The notes beneath the pieces are model-generated. The model saw only the letters and a program-made list of their open reading frames with translations, was not told where the DNA came from and did not search any database. Both the position numbers and the translations under genes were made by a program. From contig NZ_CP108006.1 in NCBI RefSeq assembly GCF_036127095.1, positions 5,695,501 to 5,759,500 of the forward strand: a stretch of 64,000 nt of DNA, in the 5' to 3' direction. Shown here piece by piece: positions 1 to 8,445 of the stretch (its first letter is position 1; every line of letters begins with the position of its first letter). The stretch is from Streptomyces sp. NBC_00335. Its GTDB lineage: Bacteria; Actinomycetota; Actinomycetes; Streptomycetales; Streptomycetaceae.

Positions 1-1044
1 AAGAAGGCGCTCTCCGTCGCGGTGTACAACCACTACAAGCGCGTCCAGGCCGGAGAGAACGGCGGCGGGACGGGCCGTGACGACGCGATCGAGCTCGCGA
101 AGTCCAACATCCTCCTGCTCGGCCCCACGGGCTCGGGCAAGACGCTGCTGGCCCAGACGCTCGCCCGCATGCTCAACGTCCCGTTCGCCATCGCGGACGC
201 GACGGCGCTCACGGAGGCCGGGTACGTCGGCGAGGACGTCGAGAACATCCTGCTCAAGCTGATCCAGGCGGCCGACTACGACGTCAAGAAGGCCGAAACC
301 GGGATCATCTACATCGACGAGATCGACAAGGTCGCCCGCAAGAGCGAGAACCCGTCGATCACGCGCGACGTGAGCGGCGAGGGCGTGCAGCAGGCCCTCC
401 TGAAGATCCTGGAAGGCACCACCGCTTCCGTGCCGCCGCAGGGCGGCCGCAAGCACCCGCACCAGGAGTTCATCCAGATCGACACGACGAACGTGCTGTT
501 CATCGTGGGCGGCGCCTTCTCCGGCCTGGAGCGGATCATCGAGTCCCGCGCCGGCGCCAAGGGCATCGGCTTCGGGGCGACCATCCGCTCGAAGCGCGAG
601 ATCGAGGCGAGCAACCAGTTCCAGGAGGTCATGCCGGAGGACCTGGTGAAGTTCGGGATGATCCCCGAGTTCATCGGCCGTCTGCCCGTCATCACCTCGG
701 TCCACAACCTGGACCGCGAGGCCCTGCTCCAGATCCTCATCGAGCCGCGCAACGCCCTGGTGAAGCAGTACCAGCGGCTGTTCGAACTCGACGGCGTGGA
801 GCTGGACTTCGAGCGCGAGGCCCTCGAAGCCATCGCCGACCAGGCGATCCTGCGCCAGACCGGCGCGCGCGGCCTGCGCGCCATCATGGAAGAGGTCCTG
901 ATGTCGGTGATGTACGAGGTCCCGTCCCGCAAGGACGTGGCCCGCGTGGTCATCACCTCGGACGTGGTCCGCTCCAACGTCAACCCGACGCTGGTCCCGC
1001 GGATCGTCCCGAAGGACCAGGGCCCGCACGAGAAGTCGGCGTAG
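1..1044 (+). CDS. clpX: ATP-dependent Clp protease ATP-binding subunit ClpX, 3' part
   Basis: This is the C-terminal 347 codons of ClpX; the start and the N-terminal zinc-binding domain lie before the window, and frame 1 is open from base 1. ClpX is a hexameric AAA+ unfoldase that recognises substrates and threads them into ClpP. Visible motifs are the Walker A sequence GPTGSGKT at about 111-134, the pore loop GYVGEDVE at about 220-243, and the Walker [10 protein letters not shown] stretch at about 303-330. The C-terminal small AAA+ subdomain includes the usual [14 protein letters not shown] segment. A perfect 16-bp hairpin follows 24 nt after the stop, so this is the end of its transcript. 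In Streptomyces, clpP genes normally lie immediately upstream of clpX. Identity is certain; only the missing 5' end limits the entry. Confidence 0.97.
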   Translation, partial: KKALSVAVYNHYKRVQAGENGGGTGRDDAIELAKSNILLLGPTGSGKTLLAQTLARMLNVPFAIADATALTEAGYVGEDVENILLKLIQAADYDVKKAETGIIYIDEIDKVARKSENPSITRDVSGEGVQQALLKILEGTTASVPPQGGRKHPHQEFIQIDTTNVLFIVGGAFSGLERIIESRAGAKGIGFGATIRSKREIEASNQFQEVMPEDLVKFGMIPEFIGRLPVITSVHNLDREALLQILIEPRNALVKQYQRLFELDGVELDFEREALEAIADQAILRQTGARGLRAIMEEVLMSVMYEVPSRKDVARVVITSDVVRSNVNPTLVPRIVPKDQGPHEKSA

Positions 1045-1067
1045 CTGCCAGGCAGGGTACGCGTAAG

Positions 1068-1103
1068 CGGAAGGGGCGCCCCCGATTGGGGGCGCCCCTT
1101 CCG
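1068..1103 (+). terminator. Terminator of clpX
   Basis: A perfect inverted repeat with 16-bp arms (1068-1083 and 1088-1103) and a GATT loop lies 24 nt after the clpX stop. It has no T-run, which is common for Streptomyces terminators. Confidence 0.8.
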
Positions 1104-1214
1104 CGGTCGGCCCAACTTGCGCTGCAATCAGACATAAGTTCGCTATGGTCTGGCGTGACGCAGGGTTCCTTGATCGGCTTTGCCTCGAACGGCTTTCGAT
1201 CGAGAGGTAAGAGC

Positions 1215-1496
1215 GTGAAGTTGAACCGTGTCATGGGAGCCCTGGCGGTAACGGTGGCCGCTACCGTGCTGCCGATGGTGGCGGCTACGCCGGCGTCGGC
1301 TGATCAGGGTGATTGCCAGCATTACCTCCACACGCAGGGCTATCGGATAGGCCCGAAGGTGGAGTCTGGTTGTAAGGCGGGTAGCGTCAGCGTCCTTGTC
1401 AACCCAGGACGCTGGGGTTCGTGCTACTTCGGCTTGACAAACATTGGAGTCAGGAAGGAGCCCGCCGTCGAGGCGTGCTACCGCGCGGGCCGCTAG
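1215..1496 (+). CDS. Small secreted cysteine-containing protein
   Basis: A 93-aa protein whose GTG start at 1215 is preceded by GAGAGG at proper spacing. The same frame is open further upstream, but that extension runs through the clpX terminator and is not credible. Residues 1-30 form a classical signal peptide: basic KLNR, a hydrophobic Ala/Val core, then ATPASA before D. The mature part is about 65 residues, with four Cys (DCQHY, SGCKAG, GSCYFG, EACYRA) that could make two disulfides, and a Gly/Arg-rich composition. I do not recognise the family. It resembles the many short secreted Streptomyces proteins of unknown role. GC content is lower than in the neighbours (several AT-ending codons), hinting at a faster-evolving or acquired gene. 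Confidence that it is a real gene is fairly high; its function is unknown. Confidence 0.7.
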   Translation: MKLNRVMGALAVTVAATVLPMVAATPASADQGDCQHYLHTQGYRIGPKVESGCKAGSVSVLVNPGRWGSCYFGLTNIGVRKEPAVEACYRAGR

Positions 1497-1552
1497 CCCT
1501 CTGGCCGTGGCCGGCCTGCACGGAGACGAGTGCCCGTGCAGGCTGCTGGCGA

Positions 1553-2524
1553 TCAGGCCTTAGAGCGGGCCGTGTTGTAGAGCTTCGCGGTGTAGCCCGC
1601 CGTCTGTTCCAGGGTGAAGCTCTGGGCGCCGCCCATGACGGAGGCGAAGTCCACCATGCTCACGATGGACAGGGTGCTGTAGTCACCCCAGATGCAGACC
1701 GGGATGGTGAAGGGCTTCGTGAGCGGGCTCGTGTCCGACTTCTTCGGAGTGAGCTTGAGCTCCTGGCACTTCATGACCGCACCCTTGAAGCCGGCCGGCT
1801 TCATCACCTTGGGGGAGCCGACCAGTTCCGCCTGCCCGTCGTCCTCGCTCTTCATCGAATCGGCCTTGGCCATGGCGAAGTAGGCGTCCACGGCCTTCTC
1901 CGGGTTGGCGATCTCGCCGTACACGCCCTGGAAGTTGAGCGCCTTGACGGCCAGCGGGTTCTTAGGGTCACCGGACTGGTAGGCCTGAGCGACCTGGGTC
2001 GGGTTCTTCACGCCGACCGCTTCCGCCTCCTTGCGGTCCTTGTCGGTGAACTCCTCAGGCTTGCTCTTCGGGTCCTTCTTGAAGTCATCGACCGACGCAG
2101 GGGCGACCAGCTTGTAGCCCTTGGTGTCTGCGGAGATGTCCGCGGAGGCGCCGCCGCCCTGCGTGAAGTACCAGCCGCCGCCGCCGATCACGGCCACCGC
2201 CAGGACCACCGCGATGATCACGCCGGCCTTCGACTTCTTCGGGGGCTGCTGCGGGGGCATCCCGCCGCCGTACGGAGGCTGCTGCTGGTAGCCGCCGTAC
2301 GGGGCCTGCTGCTGGGGGAAGCCGGGCTGCTGCTGCGGGTAGCCCTGCTGCGGGACTCCCTGGGGGGCCTGCTGCGGGTAGCCGTAGCCGGGCTGCGCGC
2401 CGGGCTGCTGGCCGTAGGGGCCGGGCTGCTGTCCGTACGGGCCCGGCTGCTGCGGCTGCTGTCCGTAAGGCCCCGGCTGCTGCGGCTGCTGGCCCCCGTA
2501 CGGTCCCGGCTGGTTGTAGCTCAT
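1553..2524 (-). CDS. Pro/Gln/Tyr-rich single-pass membrane protein, unknown function
   Basis: A 323-aa protein read from ATG 2524, behind a G-rich sequence (GGGGGGACGCGGG); a longer upstream in-frame start is less likely. Residues 1-85 are low-complexity repeats of GPYGQQP and GYPQQ type. A short basic stretch and one transmembrane helix (AGVIIAVVLAVAVIGGGGWYF) follow, leaving a roughly 200-residue extracytoplasmic domain with a Cys pair (KCQEL and PVCIWGD). This architecture of a Pro/Gln-rich cytoplasmic tail, one TM helix and an external domain is common in actinobacterial membrane proteins of unknown role. The gene is monocistronic and divergent from valS. No catalytic motif is visible. 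It may sense or bind something at the wall, but that is only inference. Confidence 0.8.
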   Translation of the reverse strand: MSYNQPGPYGGQQPQQPGPYGQQPQQPGPYGQQPGPYGQQPGAQPGYGYPQQAPQGVPQQGYPQQQPGFPQQQAPYGGYQQQPPYGGGMPPQQPPKKSKAGVIIAVVLAVAVIGGGGWYFTQGGGASADISADTKGYKLVAPASVDDFKKDPKSKPEEFTDKDRKEAEAVGVKNPTQVAQAYQSGDPKNPLAVKALNFQGVYGEIANPEKAVDAYFAMAKADSMKSEDDGQAELVGSPKVMKPAGFKGAVMKCQELKLTPKKSDTSPLTKPFTIPVCIWGDYSTLSIVSMVDFASVMGGAQSFTLEQTAGYTAKLYNTARSKA

Positions 2525-2638
2525 CCCGCGTCCCCCCATGAGGTTGTTTATGCGTCCCACACATCCTGGCGGAAGCCGGAGGCGCTCAGGGCGCCGGGTC
2601 CTGGGAAAGCCGGTTTCATGACTGGACTGTTACCGCTC

Positions 2639-2644
2639 TAAACT
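2639..2644 (+). promoter_or_regulatory. Putative -10 element for leaderless valS
   Basis: TAAACT ends 7 nt before the valS GTG, and no Shine-Dalgarno sequence is present. The -35 region (about 2615-2621) is poor. The arrangement suggests transcription starting at or within a base of the start codon. Confidence 0.4.
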
Positions 2645-2651
2645 GTGGCTC

Positions 2652-5273
2652 GTGACCGAGAACACGCAGACACCCAGCAGCCCCTACTCCGAACTGCCGA
2701 CTTCGTACGCGCCGGCCGATGTAGAGGGGAAGCTCTACGAGCGCTGGGTAGAGCGTGGGTACTTCGAGGCGGACGAGAAGAGCGACAAGCCCCCCTTCGC
2801 CATCGTCATCCCGCCGCCGAACGTCACCGGAAGCCTCCACCTGGGGCACGCCTTCGAGCACACGCTGATCGACGCCATCACCCGCCGCAAGCGCATGCAG
2901 GGCTACGAGACCCTGTGGCAGCCCGGCATGGACCACGCCGGCATCGCCACCCAGAACGTCGTCGAGCGCGAGCTCGCCAAGGAGGGCAAGTCCCGCCACG
3001 ACCTGGGCCGCGAGGCCTTCGTCGAGCGCGTCTGGCAGTGGAAGGGCGAGTCCGGCGGCCAGATCTCCGGCCAGATGCGCCGCCTCGGCGACGGCGTCGA
3101 CTGGTCGCGCGAGCGCTTCACCATGGACGAGGGCCTGTCCGAGGCCGTCCAGACCATCTTCAAGAAGCTCTACGACGACGAGCTGATCTACCGCGCCGAG
3201 CGCATCATCAACTGGTGCCCCCGCTGCCTCACCGCGATCTCCGACATCGAGGTCGAGTACCAGGACGACGAGGGCGAGCTCGTCTCCATCCGCTACGGCG
3301 AGGGCGACGCCTCCATCGTCGTGGCCACCACCCGCGCCGAAACGATGCTGGGTGACACGGCCGTTGCCGTCCACCCCGACGACGAGCGCTACAAGCACCT
3401 CGTCGGCACCGAGATCGAGCTGCCGCTCACCGGCCGCCGCATCCCGGTCGTCGCCGACGAGCACGTCGACCCCGAGTTCGGCACCGGCGCCGTCAAGGTG
3501 ACCCCGGCGCACGACCCCAACGACTTCGAGATCGGCCAGCGCCACGGCCTGCCCAACCTCGCCGTCATGGACGAGCACGCCGTCATCACCGTCCACGGCC
3601 CGTTCCTGGGCCTGGACCGGCTGGAGGCCCGTTCCGCCATCGTCGCCGCGCTGCGCGCCGAGGGCCGGATCGTCGCCGAGAAGCGCCCGTACACGCACTC
3701 CGTCGGCCACTGCTCGCGCTGCAAGACCACCATCGAGCCCCGCCTCTCGCTCCAGTGGTGGGTCAAGGTCGGCCCGCTCGCCAAGGCCGCCGGTGACGCG
3801 GTCCGCGACGGCCAGGTCAAGATCCACCCGCAGGAGATGGAGAAGCGCTACTTCGACTGGGTCGACAACCTCCACGACTGGTGCATCTCGCGCCAGCTGT
3901 GGTGGGGCCACCGCATCCCCGTCTGGTACGGCCCGAACGGCGAGATCGTCTGCGTCGGCCCCGACGAGCAGCCGCCGAGCGGCGAGGGCTGGACCCAGGA
4001 CACCGACGTCCTGGACACCTGGTTCTCCTCGGGCCTGTGGCCGTTCTCCACGCTCGGCTGGCCGCAGCAGACCGACAGCCTGGCGAAGTTCTACCCGAAC
4101 GCCGTCCTGGTCACCGGCTACGACATCCTCTTCTTCTGGGTCGCCCGGATGATGATGTTCGGCCTGTACGCGATGGACGGCACCCCGCCGTTCCACACCA
4201 TCGCCCTGCACGGCATGGTCCGCGACGAGCGCGGCAAGAAGATGTCGAAGTCCTTCGGCAACGCGGTCAACCCGCTCGACTGGATGGACAAGTACGGCTC
4301 CGACGCGGTCCGCTTCACCCTGGCGCGCGGCGCCAACCCGGGTGTCGACGTCCCGATCGGCGAGGACTGGGTCCAGGCCTCCAGCAAGTTCGCCAACAAG
4401 ATCTGGAACGCCACCCGCTTCGCGATGATGAACGGCGCCACGATCGAGGGCGACCTGCCGTCGGTCGAGGAGATGTCGGCGACCGACCGCTGGATCCTGT
4501 CCCGGCTGAACGAGACCGTCGCGCAGGCCGACGCCTTCTACGAGGACTACCAGTTCTCGAAGCTCAGCGAGGCGCTCTACCACTTCGCGTGGGACGAGGT
4601 CTTCGACTGGTACGTCGAGCTGTCGAAGACGACCTTCTTCGCGGGCGGCGAGCCGGCCAAGGCCTCCGCCCGGGTCCTCGGCGAGGTCCTCGACGTCATG
4701 CTGCGCCTGCTGCACCCGGTGGTCCCCTTCGTCACCGAGACCCTGTGGACCACGCTGACCGGCGGCGAGTCCCTGGTGATCGCCGAATGGCCCAAGGACA
4801 GTGGCTTCCGCGACGCGGCCGCCGATGCCGAAATCGACGGCGTCCAGAGCCTGGTCCGCGAGGTCCGCCGGTTCCGCAAGGAGCAGGGCCTCGACGACAA
4901 GCAGAAGGTCCCGGCCCGCCTGGACCTCTCCGCCACGGCGCTGGCCGCCCACGAGGCCGCCATCCGCCAGGTGCTGCGCCTCCAGCCGGAGGGCGACGAC
5001 TTCAGCGCCACCGCCACCCTGCCGGTCGGCGGAGCCACGGTCGCGCTCGACCTGTCGGGCACCATCGACATCCCGGCGGAGCGCAAGCGGCTGAGCAAGG
5101 ACCTGGCCGCCGCCGAGAAGGAGAAGCAGCAGGCCGAGGCGAAGCTCGGGAACGAGGCGTTCATCGCCAAGGCCCCCGACAACGTCGTGGACAAGATCAA
5201 GGGCCGGCTGACCAAGGCGGAGGACGACATCGTCCGTCTCCAGGCCCAGCTGGCGGCGCTGCCCGAGGGCTGA
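2652..5273 (+). CDS. valS: Valyl-tRNA synthetase
   Basis: A class I aminoacyl-tRNA synthetase of 873 aa that charges tRNA-Val with valine. The HIGH motif appears as HLGH at residues 63-66 within [14 protein letters not shown], and KMSKS at residues 530-534. The editing (CP1) domain lies between them, with the signature [12 protein letters not shown] and the threonine-rich [14 protein letters not shown]. An anticodon-binding domain follows, and the C-terminal arm is a coiled coil rich in Lys/Glu/Ala, as in bacterial ValRS. Length is normal. The GTG start lacks a ribosome binding site but sits 7 nt after a TAAACT hexamer, so it may be leaderless. A strong hairpin follows the stop. The gene stands alone, with no T-box or leader peptide recognised. 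Confidence 0.98.
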   Translation: MTENTQTPSSPYSELPTSYAPADVEGKLYERWVERGYFEADEKSDKPPFAIVIPPPNVTGSLHLGHAFEHTLIDAITRRKRMQGYETLWQPGMDHAGIATQNVVERELAKEGKSRHDLGREAFVERVWQWKGESGGQISGQMRRLGDGVDWSRERFTMDEGLSEAVQTIFKKLYDDELIYRAERIINWCPRCLTAISDIEVEYQDDEGELVSIRYGEGDASIVVATTRAETMLGDTAVAVHPDDERYKHLVGTEIELPLTGRRIPVVADEHVDPEFGTGAVKVTPAHDPNDFEIGQRHGLPNLAVMDEHAVITVHGPFLGLDRLEARSAIVAALRAEGRIVAEKRPYTHSVGHCSRCKTTIEPRLSLQWWVKVGPLAKAAGDAVRDGQVKIHPQEMEKRYFDWVDNLHDWCISRQLWWGHRIPVWYGPNGEIVCVGPDEQPPSGEGWTQDTDVLDTWFSSGLWPFSTLGWPQQTDSLAKFYPNAVLVTGYDILFFWVARMMMFGLYAMDGTPPFHTIALHGMVRDERGKKMSKSFGNAVNPLDWMDKYGSDAVRFTLARGANPGVDVPIGEDWVQASSKFANKIWNATRFAMMNGATIEGDLPSVEEMSATDRWILSRLNETVAQADAFYEDYQFSKLSEALYHFAWDEVFDWYVELSKTTFFAGGEPAKASARVLGEVLDVMLRLLHPVVPFVTETLWTTLTGGESLVIAEWPKDSGFRDAAADAEIDGVQSLVREVRRFRKEQGLDDKQKVPARLDLSATALAAHEAAIRQVLRLQPEGDDFSATATLPVGGATVALDLSGTIDIPAERKRLSKDLAAAEKEKQQAEAKLGNEAFIAKAPDNVVDKIKGRLTKAEDDIVRLQAQLAALPEG

Positions 5274-5293
5274 GCACGCCTGTAGGACACAAG

Positions 5294-5332
5294 CGAAGGC
5301 CCCCACGCCGTCGGTCGACGTGGGGGCCTTCG
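5294..5332 (+). terminator. Terminator of valS, possibly bidirectional
   Basis: Perfect 14-bp arms (5294-5307 and 5319-5332) sit between valS and the convergent VKOR gene. The symmetric hairpin could serve both strands. Confidence 0.75.
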
Positions 5333-5361
5333 CCGTATCTGTTCCCCGCGGGGGCCCGGCG

Positions 5362-5943
5362 TCACAGCAGCCGGGTGCCGAACTTCGTCAGGATGAGCAC
5401 CGCGACCACGCCGTACGCGGCCAGCGGCACCACCCAGTGGGGGAGCGCCCGCAGCCGGGAGCCGGCCGGGGCCAGGTGCCGGGTGACGTACCAGAACAGC
5501 GGGATCATCACCGCCCAGACGACCATGCACCACGGGCACAGGGCGCCGATCACGTACAGGCACTGGCTGATCAGCCACACCGTGAAGGCGAACCCGGCCG
5601 CGATCCCGGCCCACAGTCCGAGCCACAGCCGGCGGGGGAGCACCGCCCCGGCGACCAGGGCCGTACCCAGCCCGGCCAGGACCGCGAAGCCGGCGAGGCC
5701 GAGCAGCATGTTGGGGAAGCCGAGCAGGTTGCCCTGCCAGGTGGTCATCACGTCGCCGCAGCTCAGCACCGCGTTGACGTTGCAGCCCGGGGTGAAGAGC
5801 GGGTCCTCCAGGGTGCGGATGCGGTCGTAGGTGAGGACGCCCGAGGCCAGGGTGCCGATGAGGCCGCCGATCAGCAGGAGCAGGGCGGTGCCCCGGGGGG
5901 TGGCTGTTCCCTGATGGGCGGTCGTTCCCTGGTGGGTGGTCAT
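5362..5943 (-). CDS. Vitamin K epoxide reductase (VKOR) family membrane protein
   Basis: A 193-aa integral membrane protein of the VKOR family. In actinobacteria these proteins reoxidise a DsbA-like thiol oxidase and pass electrons to menaquinone, driving disulfide formation in exported proteins. The paired cysteines are visible: PGCNVNAVLSCG in the first extracytoplasmic loop and the CPWC active site near the middle. Four to five hydrophobic segments can be drawn. I chose ATG 5943 (MTTHQG), preceded by CGGGAGA; an upstream in-frame start would add a basic leader of 15 residues with no better ribosome binding site. The N-terminal Thr/His/Gly stretch before the first helix is unusual but low complexity. 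No thioredoxin-like partner lies next to it here. Confidence 0.88.
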   Translation of the reverse strand: MTTHQGTTAHQGTATPRGTALLLLIGGLIGTLASGVLTYDRIRTLEDPLFTPGCNVNAVLSCGDVMTTWQGNLLGFPNMLLGLAGFAVLAGLGTALVAGAVLPRRLWLGLWAGIAAGFAFTVWLISQCLYVIGALCPWCMVVWAVMIPLFWYVTRHLAPAGSRLRALPHWVVPLAAYGVVAVLILTKFGTRLL

Positions 5944-6095
5944 TCTCCCGACGCTACGAGCCCGCGAGCGGCCCCTGGTAGAGCGCAAGGCCTCCGGGCC
6001 GGGGGACCTCCGGCCTGTCCGAAGTGCCCTAAATCACGCGTTCTCGGGTCCTGGTGGCCCGGATCCGGGCGCGCCGACCACGGATGATGGAGGGC

Positions 6096-7247
6096 ATGCA
6101 CGTCAAGCCCGCCCTCTCGGCGCCCCACCGGCTGCTGGCCTTCGGCCGCCGGCTCGCGCAGGGCTGGGCCGGTTCGCCGCGCGCGATGGACCTGCTCGCG
6201 GCCCTCAGCTGCCTGGGCCTGATGGCGCTCGACCTGCCGGGCCTGGCGGCCGCCGACAACTCCCTGAGCGGGCCCTCCGCAGCGGTCGTGCTGGCGCTCG
6301 GCTGCTCCACCCTGCTGGTGCGGCGCCGGCTGCCCTGGGTCTCGTACCTCGCCGCGCTGCTCTTCATCGGCTGGCTGCACGAGCTGACCCTGATCCAGTT
6401 CGCGCTGTACTCGGTGGGCCGCTTCCGCGGGCGCCGGGCCGGCGTCCTCGCCACCCTCGGCTACCTCGCCTTCGCGGTGTGCCTCTTCTGCTGCGTGCCG
6501 GGCTGGCCGATGGCCCGGGCCGAGACCCTCAGCTCCTTCCTCAGCCTCGTCGTGCCCATCGGGGTCCTCGCCTCGGCCGTGGGCATCGCCGCCTACCGCC
6601 ACGACCTCGTGCGCGAGCTCGACACCCGGCGCGCGGAGTCCGCCGTCCTGCAGGCCGTCCAGCAGGAGCGGACCTCCGTCGCCCGCGACGTCCACGATTT
6701 CGTCGGGCGCGAGCTGACCCTGCTGACGGTCCGCTCCGAGGTGTTGTCGATGCGCTCGCGCGAGACGGCGTACGCGAAGGACTTCGAGGAGCTCGCCGAC
6801 ACCGCCCGGCGGGCGCACCTGGTGCTCAACGAGATCATCGTGCAGCGCGGGGAGCGGGCGGCCACCCCGGGCGTGGAAGGGCTGGCGGCGCTCGCGGAGG
6901 AGAGCGGGCGCGCGGGTTCGCCCGTACGGCTCGCCCTGGATCCGGACGTGCACGGGCTGTCGCCGCTGCGCCAGGCGGCGGTCTACCGGGTGGTGCAGGA
7001 ATGCCTCACCAACGCAGCCAAGCACGCGCGCGGCGAGACCATCGAGGTGTCCATCGCGGCGGACGGGCCGCAGCTGCGGATCGCCGTCCGCAACGGGCTG
7101 GCGCGGCGCAACCCGACCAGGGCCCCCGTCTCGGCGGGCTCGGGCACGGCGAGCATGTCCGAGCGCGTGCGCAGCCTGGGCGGCACCCTGACGGCCACGC
7201 GGACGCAGGACGCGTACGAGGTCCTCGCGACCCTTCCGAAGGGCTGA
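6096..7247 (+). CDS. Orphan NarL-type sensor histidine kinase
   Basis: A 383-aa sensor kinase starting at ATG 6096, just after GGAGGG. The N-terminal half has about four to five hydrophobic segments and no obvious extracellular sensor domain. A HisKA_3-like dimerisation helix follows, with phosphoacceptor His200 in VARDVHDFVGREL. The usual form in this family is RELHDVVAHHL, so the motif is divergent. The ATPase domain shows the N-box QECLTNAAKHA and a late Gly-rich SGTASMSERVRSLGG. Such kinases normally sit beside a LuxR/NarL response regulator, but none is adjacent: the flanks are a VKOR gene and an MreB-like gene, both on the other strand. The partner regulator must be elsewhere or absent. 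Confidence 0.88.
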   Translation: MHVKPALSAPHRLLAFGRRLAQGWAGSPRAMDLLAALSCLGLMALDLPGLAAADNSLSGPSAAVVLALGCSTLLVRRRLPWVSYLAALLFIGWLHELTLIQFALYSVGRFRGRRAGVLATLGYLAFAVCLFCCVPGWPMARAETLSSFLSLVVPIGVLASAVGIAAYRHDLVRELDTRRAESAVLQAVQQERTSVARDVHDFVGRELTLLTVRSEVLSMRSRETAYAKDFEELADTARRAHLVLNEIIVQRGERAATPGVEGLAALAEESGRAGSPVRLALDPDVHGLSPLRQAAVYRVVQECLTNAAKHARGETIEVSIAADGPQLRIAVRNGLARRNPTRAPVSAGSGTASMSERVRSLGGTLTATRTQDAYEVLATLPKG

Positions 7248-7277
7248 GCCTTCCGGGATGCCGGCCCCTTCCGGGGG

Positions 7278-8327
7278 TCAGGCCCTCGCCGGCGCCAGCA
7301 GGCTGCTGAGCGCGTCCATGTCCTCCACGCAGCGGCCCGATCCCAGCGCCACGCAGTCCAGCGGGTCGTCCGCGACGAAGACCGGGATCCCCGTCGAGGA
7401 GGCCATCCGCAGGTCCAGGCCGGGGAGCAGCGCGCCGCCGCCGGTCAGGACGATGCCGTGCTCCATGACGTCGCCGGACAGTTCGGGCGGGCATTCCTCC
7501 AGGGTGGTGCGGACCGCCGCGATGATCGCCTCCACCGGTTCGTCCAGGGCGGCGCGCACGTCACGCGCGTCGAGTGCGAGCGTCTGCGGCATGCCGCCGA
7601 CCTTCTCGCGGCCCCGCACCGTGAAGGTCGCGCTCTCCAGCTCCGGCCGGTCCGGCACCGGCCATGCCGAACCGATGGCGATCTTGAGGTCCTCGGCCGT
7701 GCGGTCGCCGATGAGCAGCGAGTGCTCCTTGCGGACCCAGTCGGTGATCGCCGCGTCCATCCGGTCGCCCGCGACCCGCAGGGACCGCGAGGTGACGATG
7801 CCGCCCAGCGAGATGACCGCGACCTCGGAGGTGCCGCCGCCGATGTCGACGACCATCGAGCCGCGCGGCTCGGACACCGGGAGCCCGGCGCCGATCGCCG
7901 CGGCCATGGGTTCCTCGATCAGGTGCACGGTCTTGGCGCCGGCCCGTGCGGAGGCGTGGATGATGGCCCGCCGCTCCACCGGGGTGACCCCGGACGGTAC
8001 GCAGATCACCATGCGGGTGCGCACCCGGCGGCCGGGGACGGCCTTGCGGACGAAGTGCCGGATCATCTCCTCGGCGGCCTCGTAGTCGCAGATCACGCCG
8101 TCCTTGAGGGGGCGGATCGCGGTGATGGAACCGGGAGTGCGGCCGATGGTCTCCTTGGCCTCGGTACCCACGGCCAGTGCGGTGGTGGTGCCCGCCTTGA
8201 CGGCCACCACGGACGGCTCATTGAGGACGATGCCGTGCCCCCGTGCGTAGACGAGGGTGTTGGCGGTTCCCAGGTCTATCCCTATGTCGCGGCTGGAACC
8301 TGTCTTGTTCGTGCTGGCCTGCGGCAT
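7278..8327 (-). CDS. MreB-like actin-family protein (second copy)
   Basis: A 349-aa bacterial actin homologue, clearly related to the mreB gene at 11137. Shared segments include [17 protein letters not shown] (phosphate 1), the connect regions, [17 protein letters not shown] (phosphate 2) and [12 protein letters not shown] (adenosine site). It differs in a 13-residue N-terminal extension and many substitutions, and it lacks the membrane-inserting MSFIG start typical of MreB. The start ATG has GGGGAG six nt upstream. It sits alone on the minus strand between the sensor kinase and folC, without mreC or mreD. Streptomyces carry extra MreB-like proteins (Mbl type), so this is most likely one of those. 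Whether it polymerises with MreB in spore-wall growth is inference. Confidence 0.92.
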   Translation of the reverse strand: MPQASTNKTGSSRDIGIDLGTANTLVYARGHGIVLNEPSVVAVKAGTTTALAVGTEAKETIGRTPGSITAIRPLKDGVICDYEAAEEMIRHFVRKAVPGRRVRTRMVICVPSGVTPVERRAIIHASARAGAKTVHLIEEPMAAAIGAGLPVSEPRGSMVVDIGGGTSEVAVISLGGIVTSRSLRVAGDRMDAAITDWVRKEHSLLIGDRTAEDLKIAIGSAWPVPDRPELESATFTVRGREKVGGMPQTLALDARDVRAALDEPVEAIIAAVRTTLEECPPELSGDVMEHGIVLTGGGALLPGLDLRMASSTGIPVFVADDPLDCVALGSGRCVEDMDALSSLLAPARA

Positions 8328-8432
8328 TTGCTCCCCAATCTCCTGCCCGCAAGGCTTGCATAACGATCAGGTCGCACCCGCAGGAGAAGGTCCCGATACG
8401 ACCGGGCCGAAAGTCCCCCCGGCCCTCGTCCG

Positions 8433-8438
8433 TAGACT
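8433..8438 (+). promoter_or_regulatory. Putative -10 element for leaderless folC
   Basis: TAGACT, a good Streptomyces vegetative -10 match, lies 7 nt before the folC GTG. There is no ribosome binding site and no good -35 hexamer. Confidence 0.45.
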
Positions 8439-8445
8439 GGGTCCC

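Noticed and set aside
2618..2641. Eight-codon frame MTGLLPL upstream of valS as a leader peptide
   Set aside because: It has no Val codons, no terminator follows, and it overlaps the likely -10 of valS.
2616..5306. An 896-codon open frame antisense to valS
   Set aside because: Composition shadow of valS; Leu/Val/Asp/Gly-rich translation without domain motifs, typical of antisense frames in high-GC DNA.
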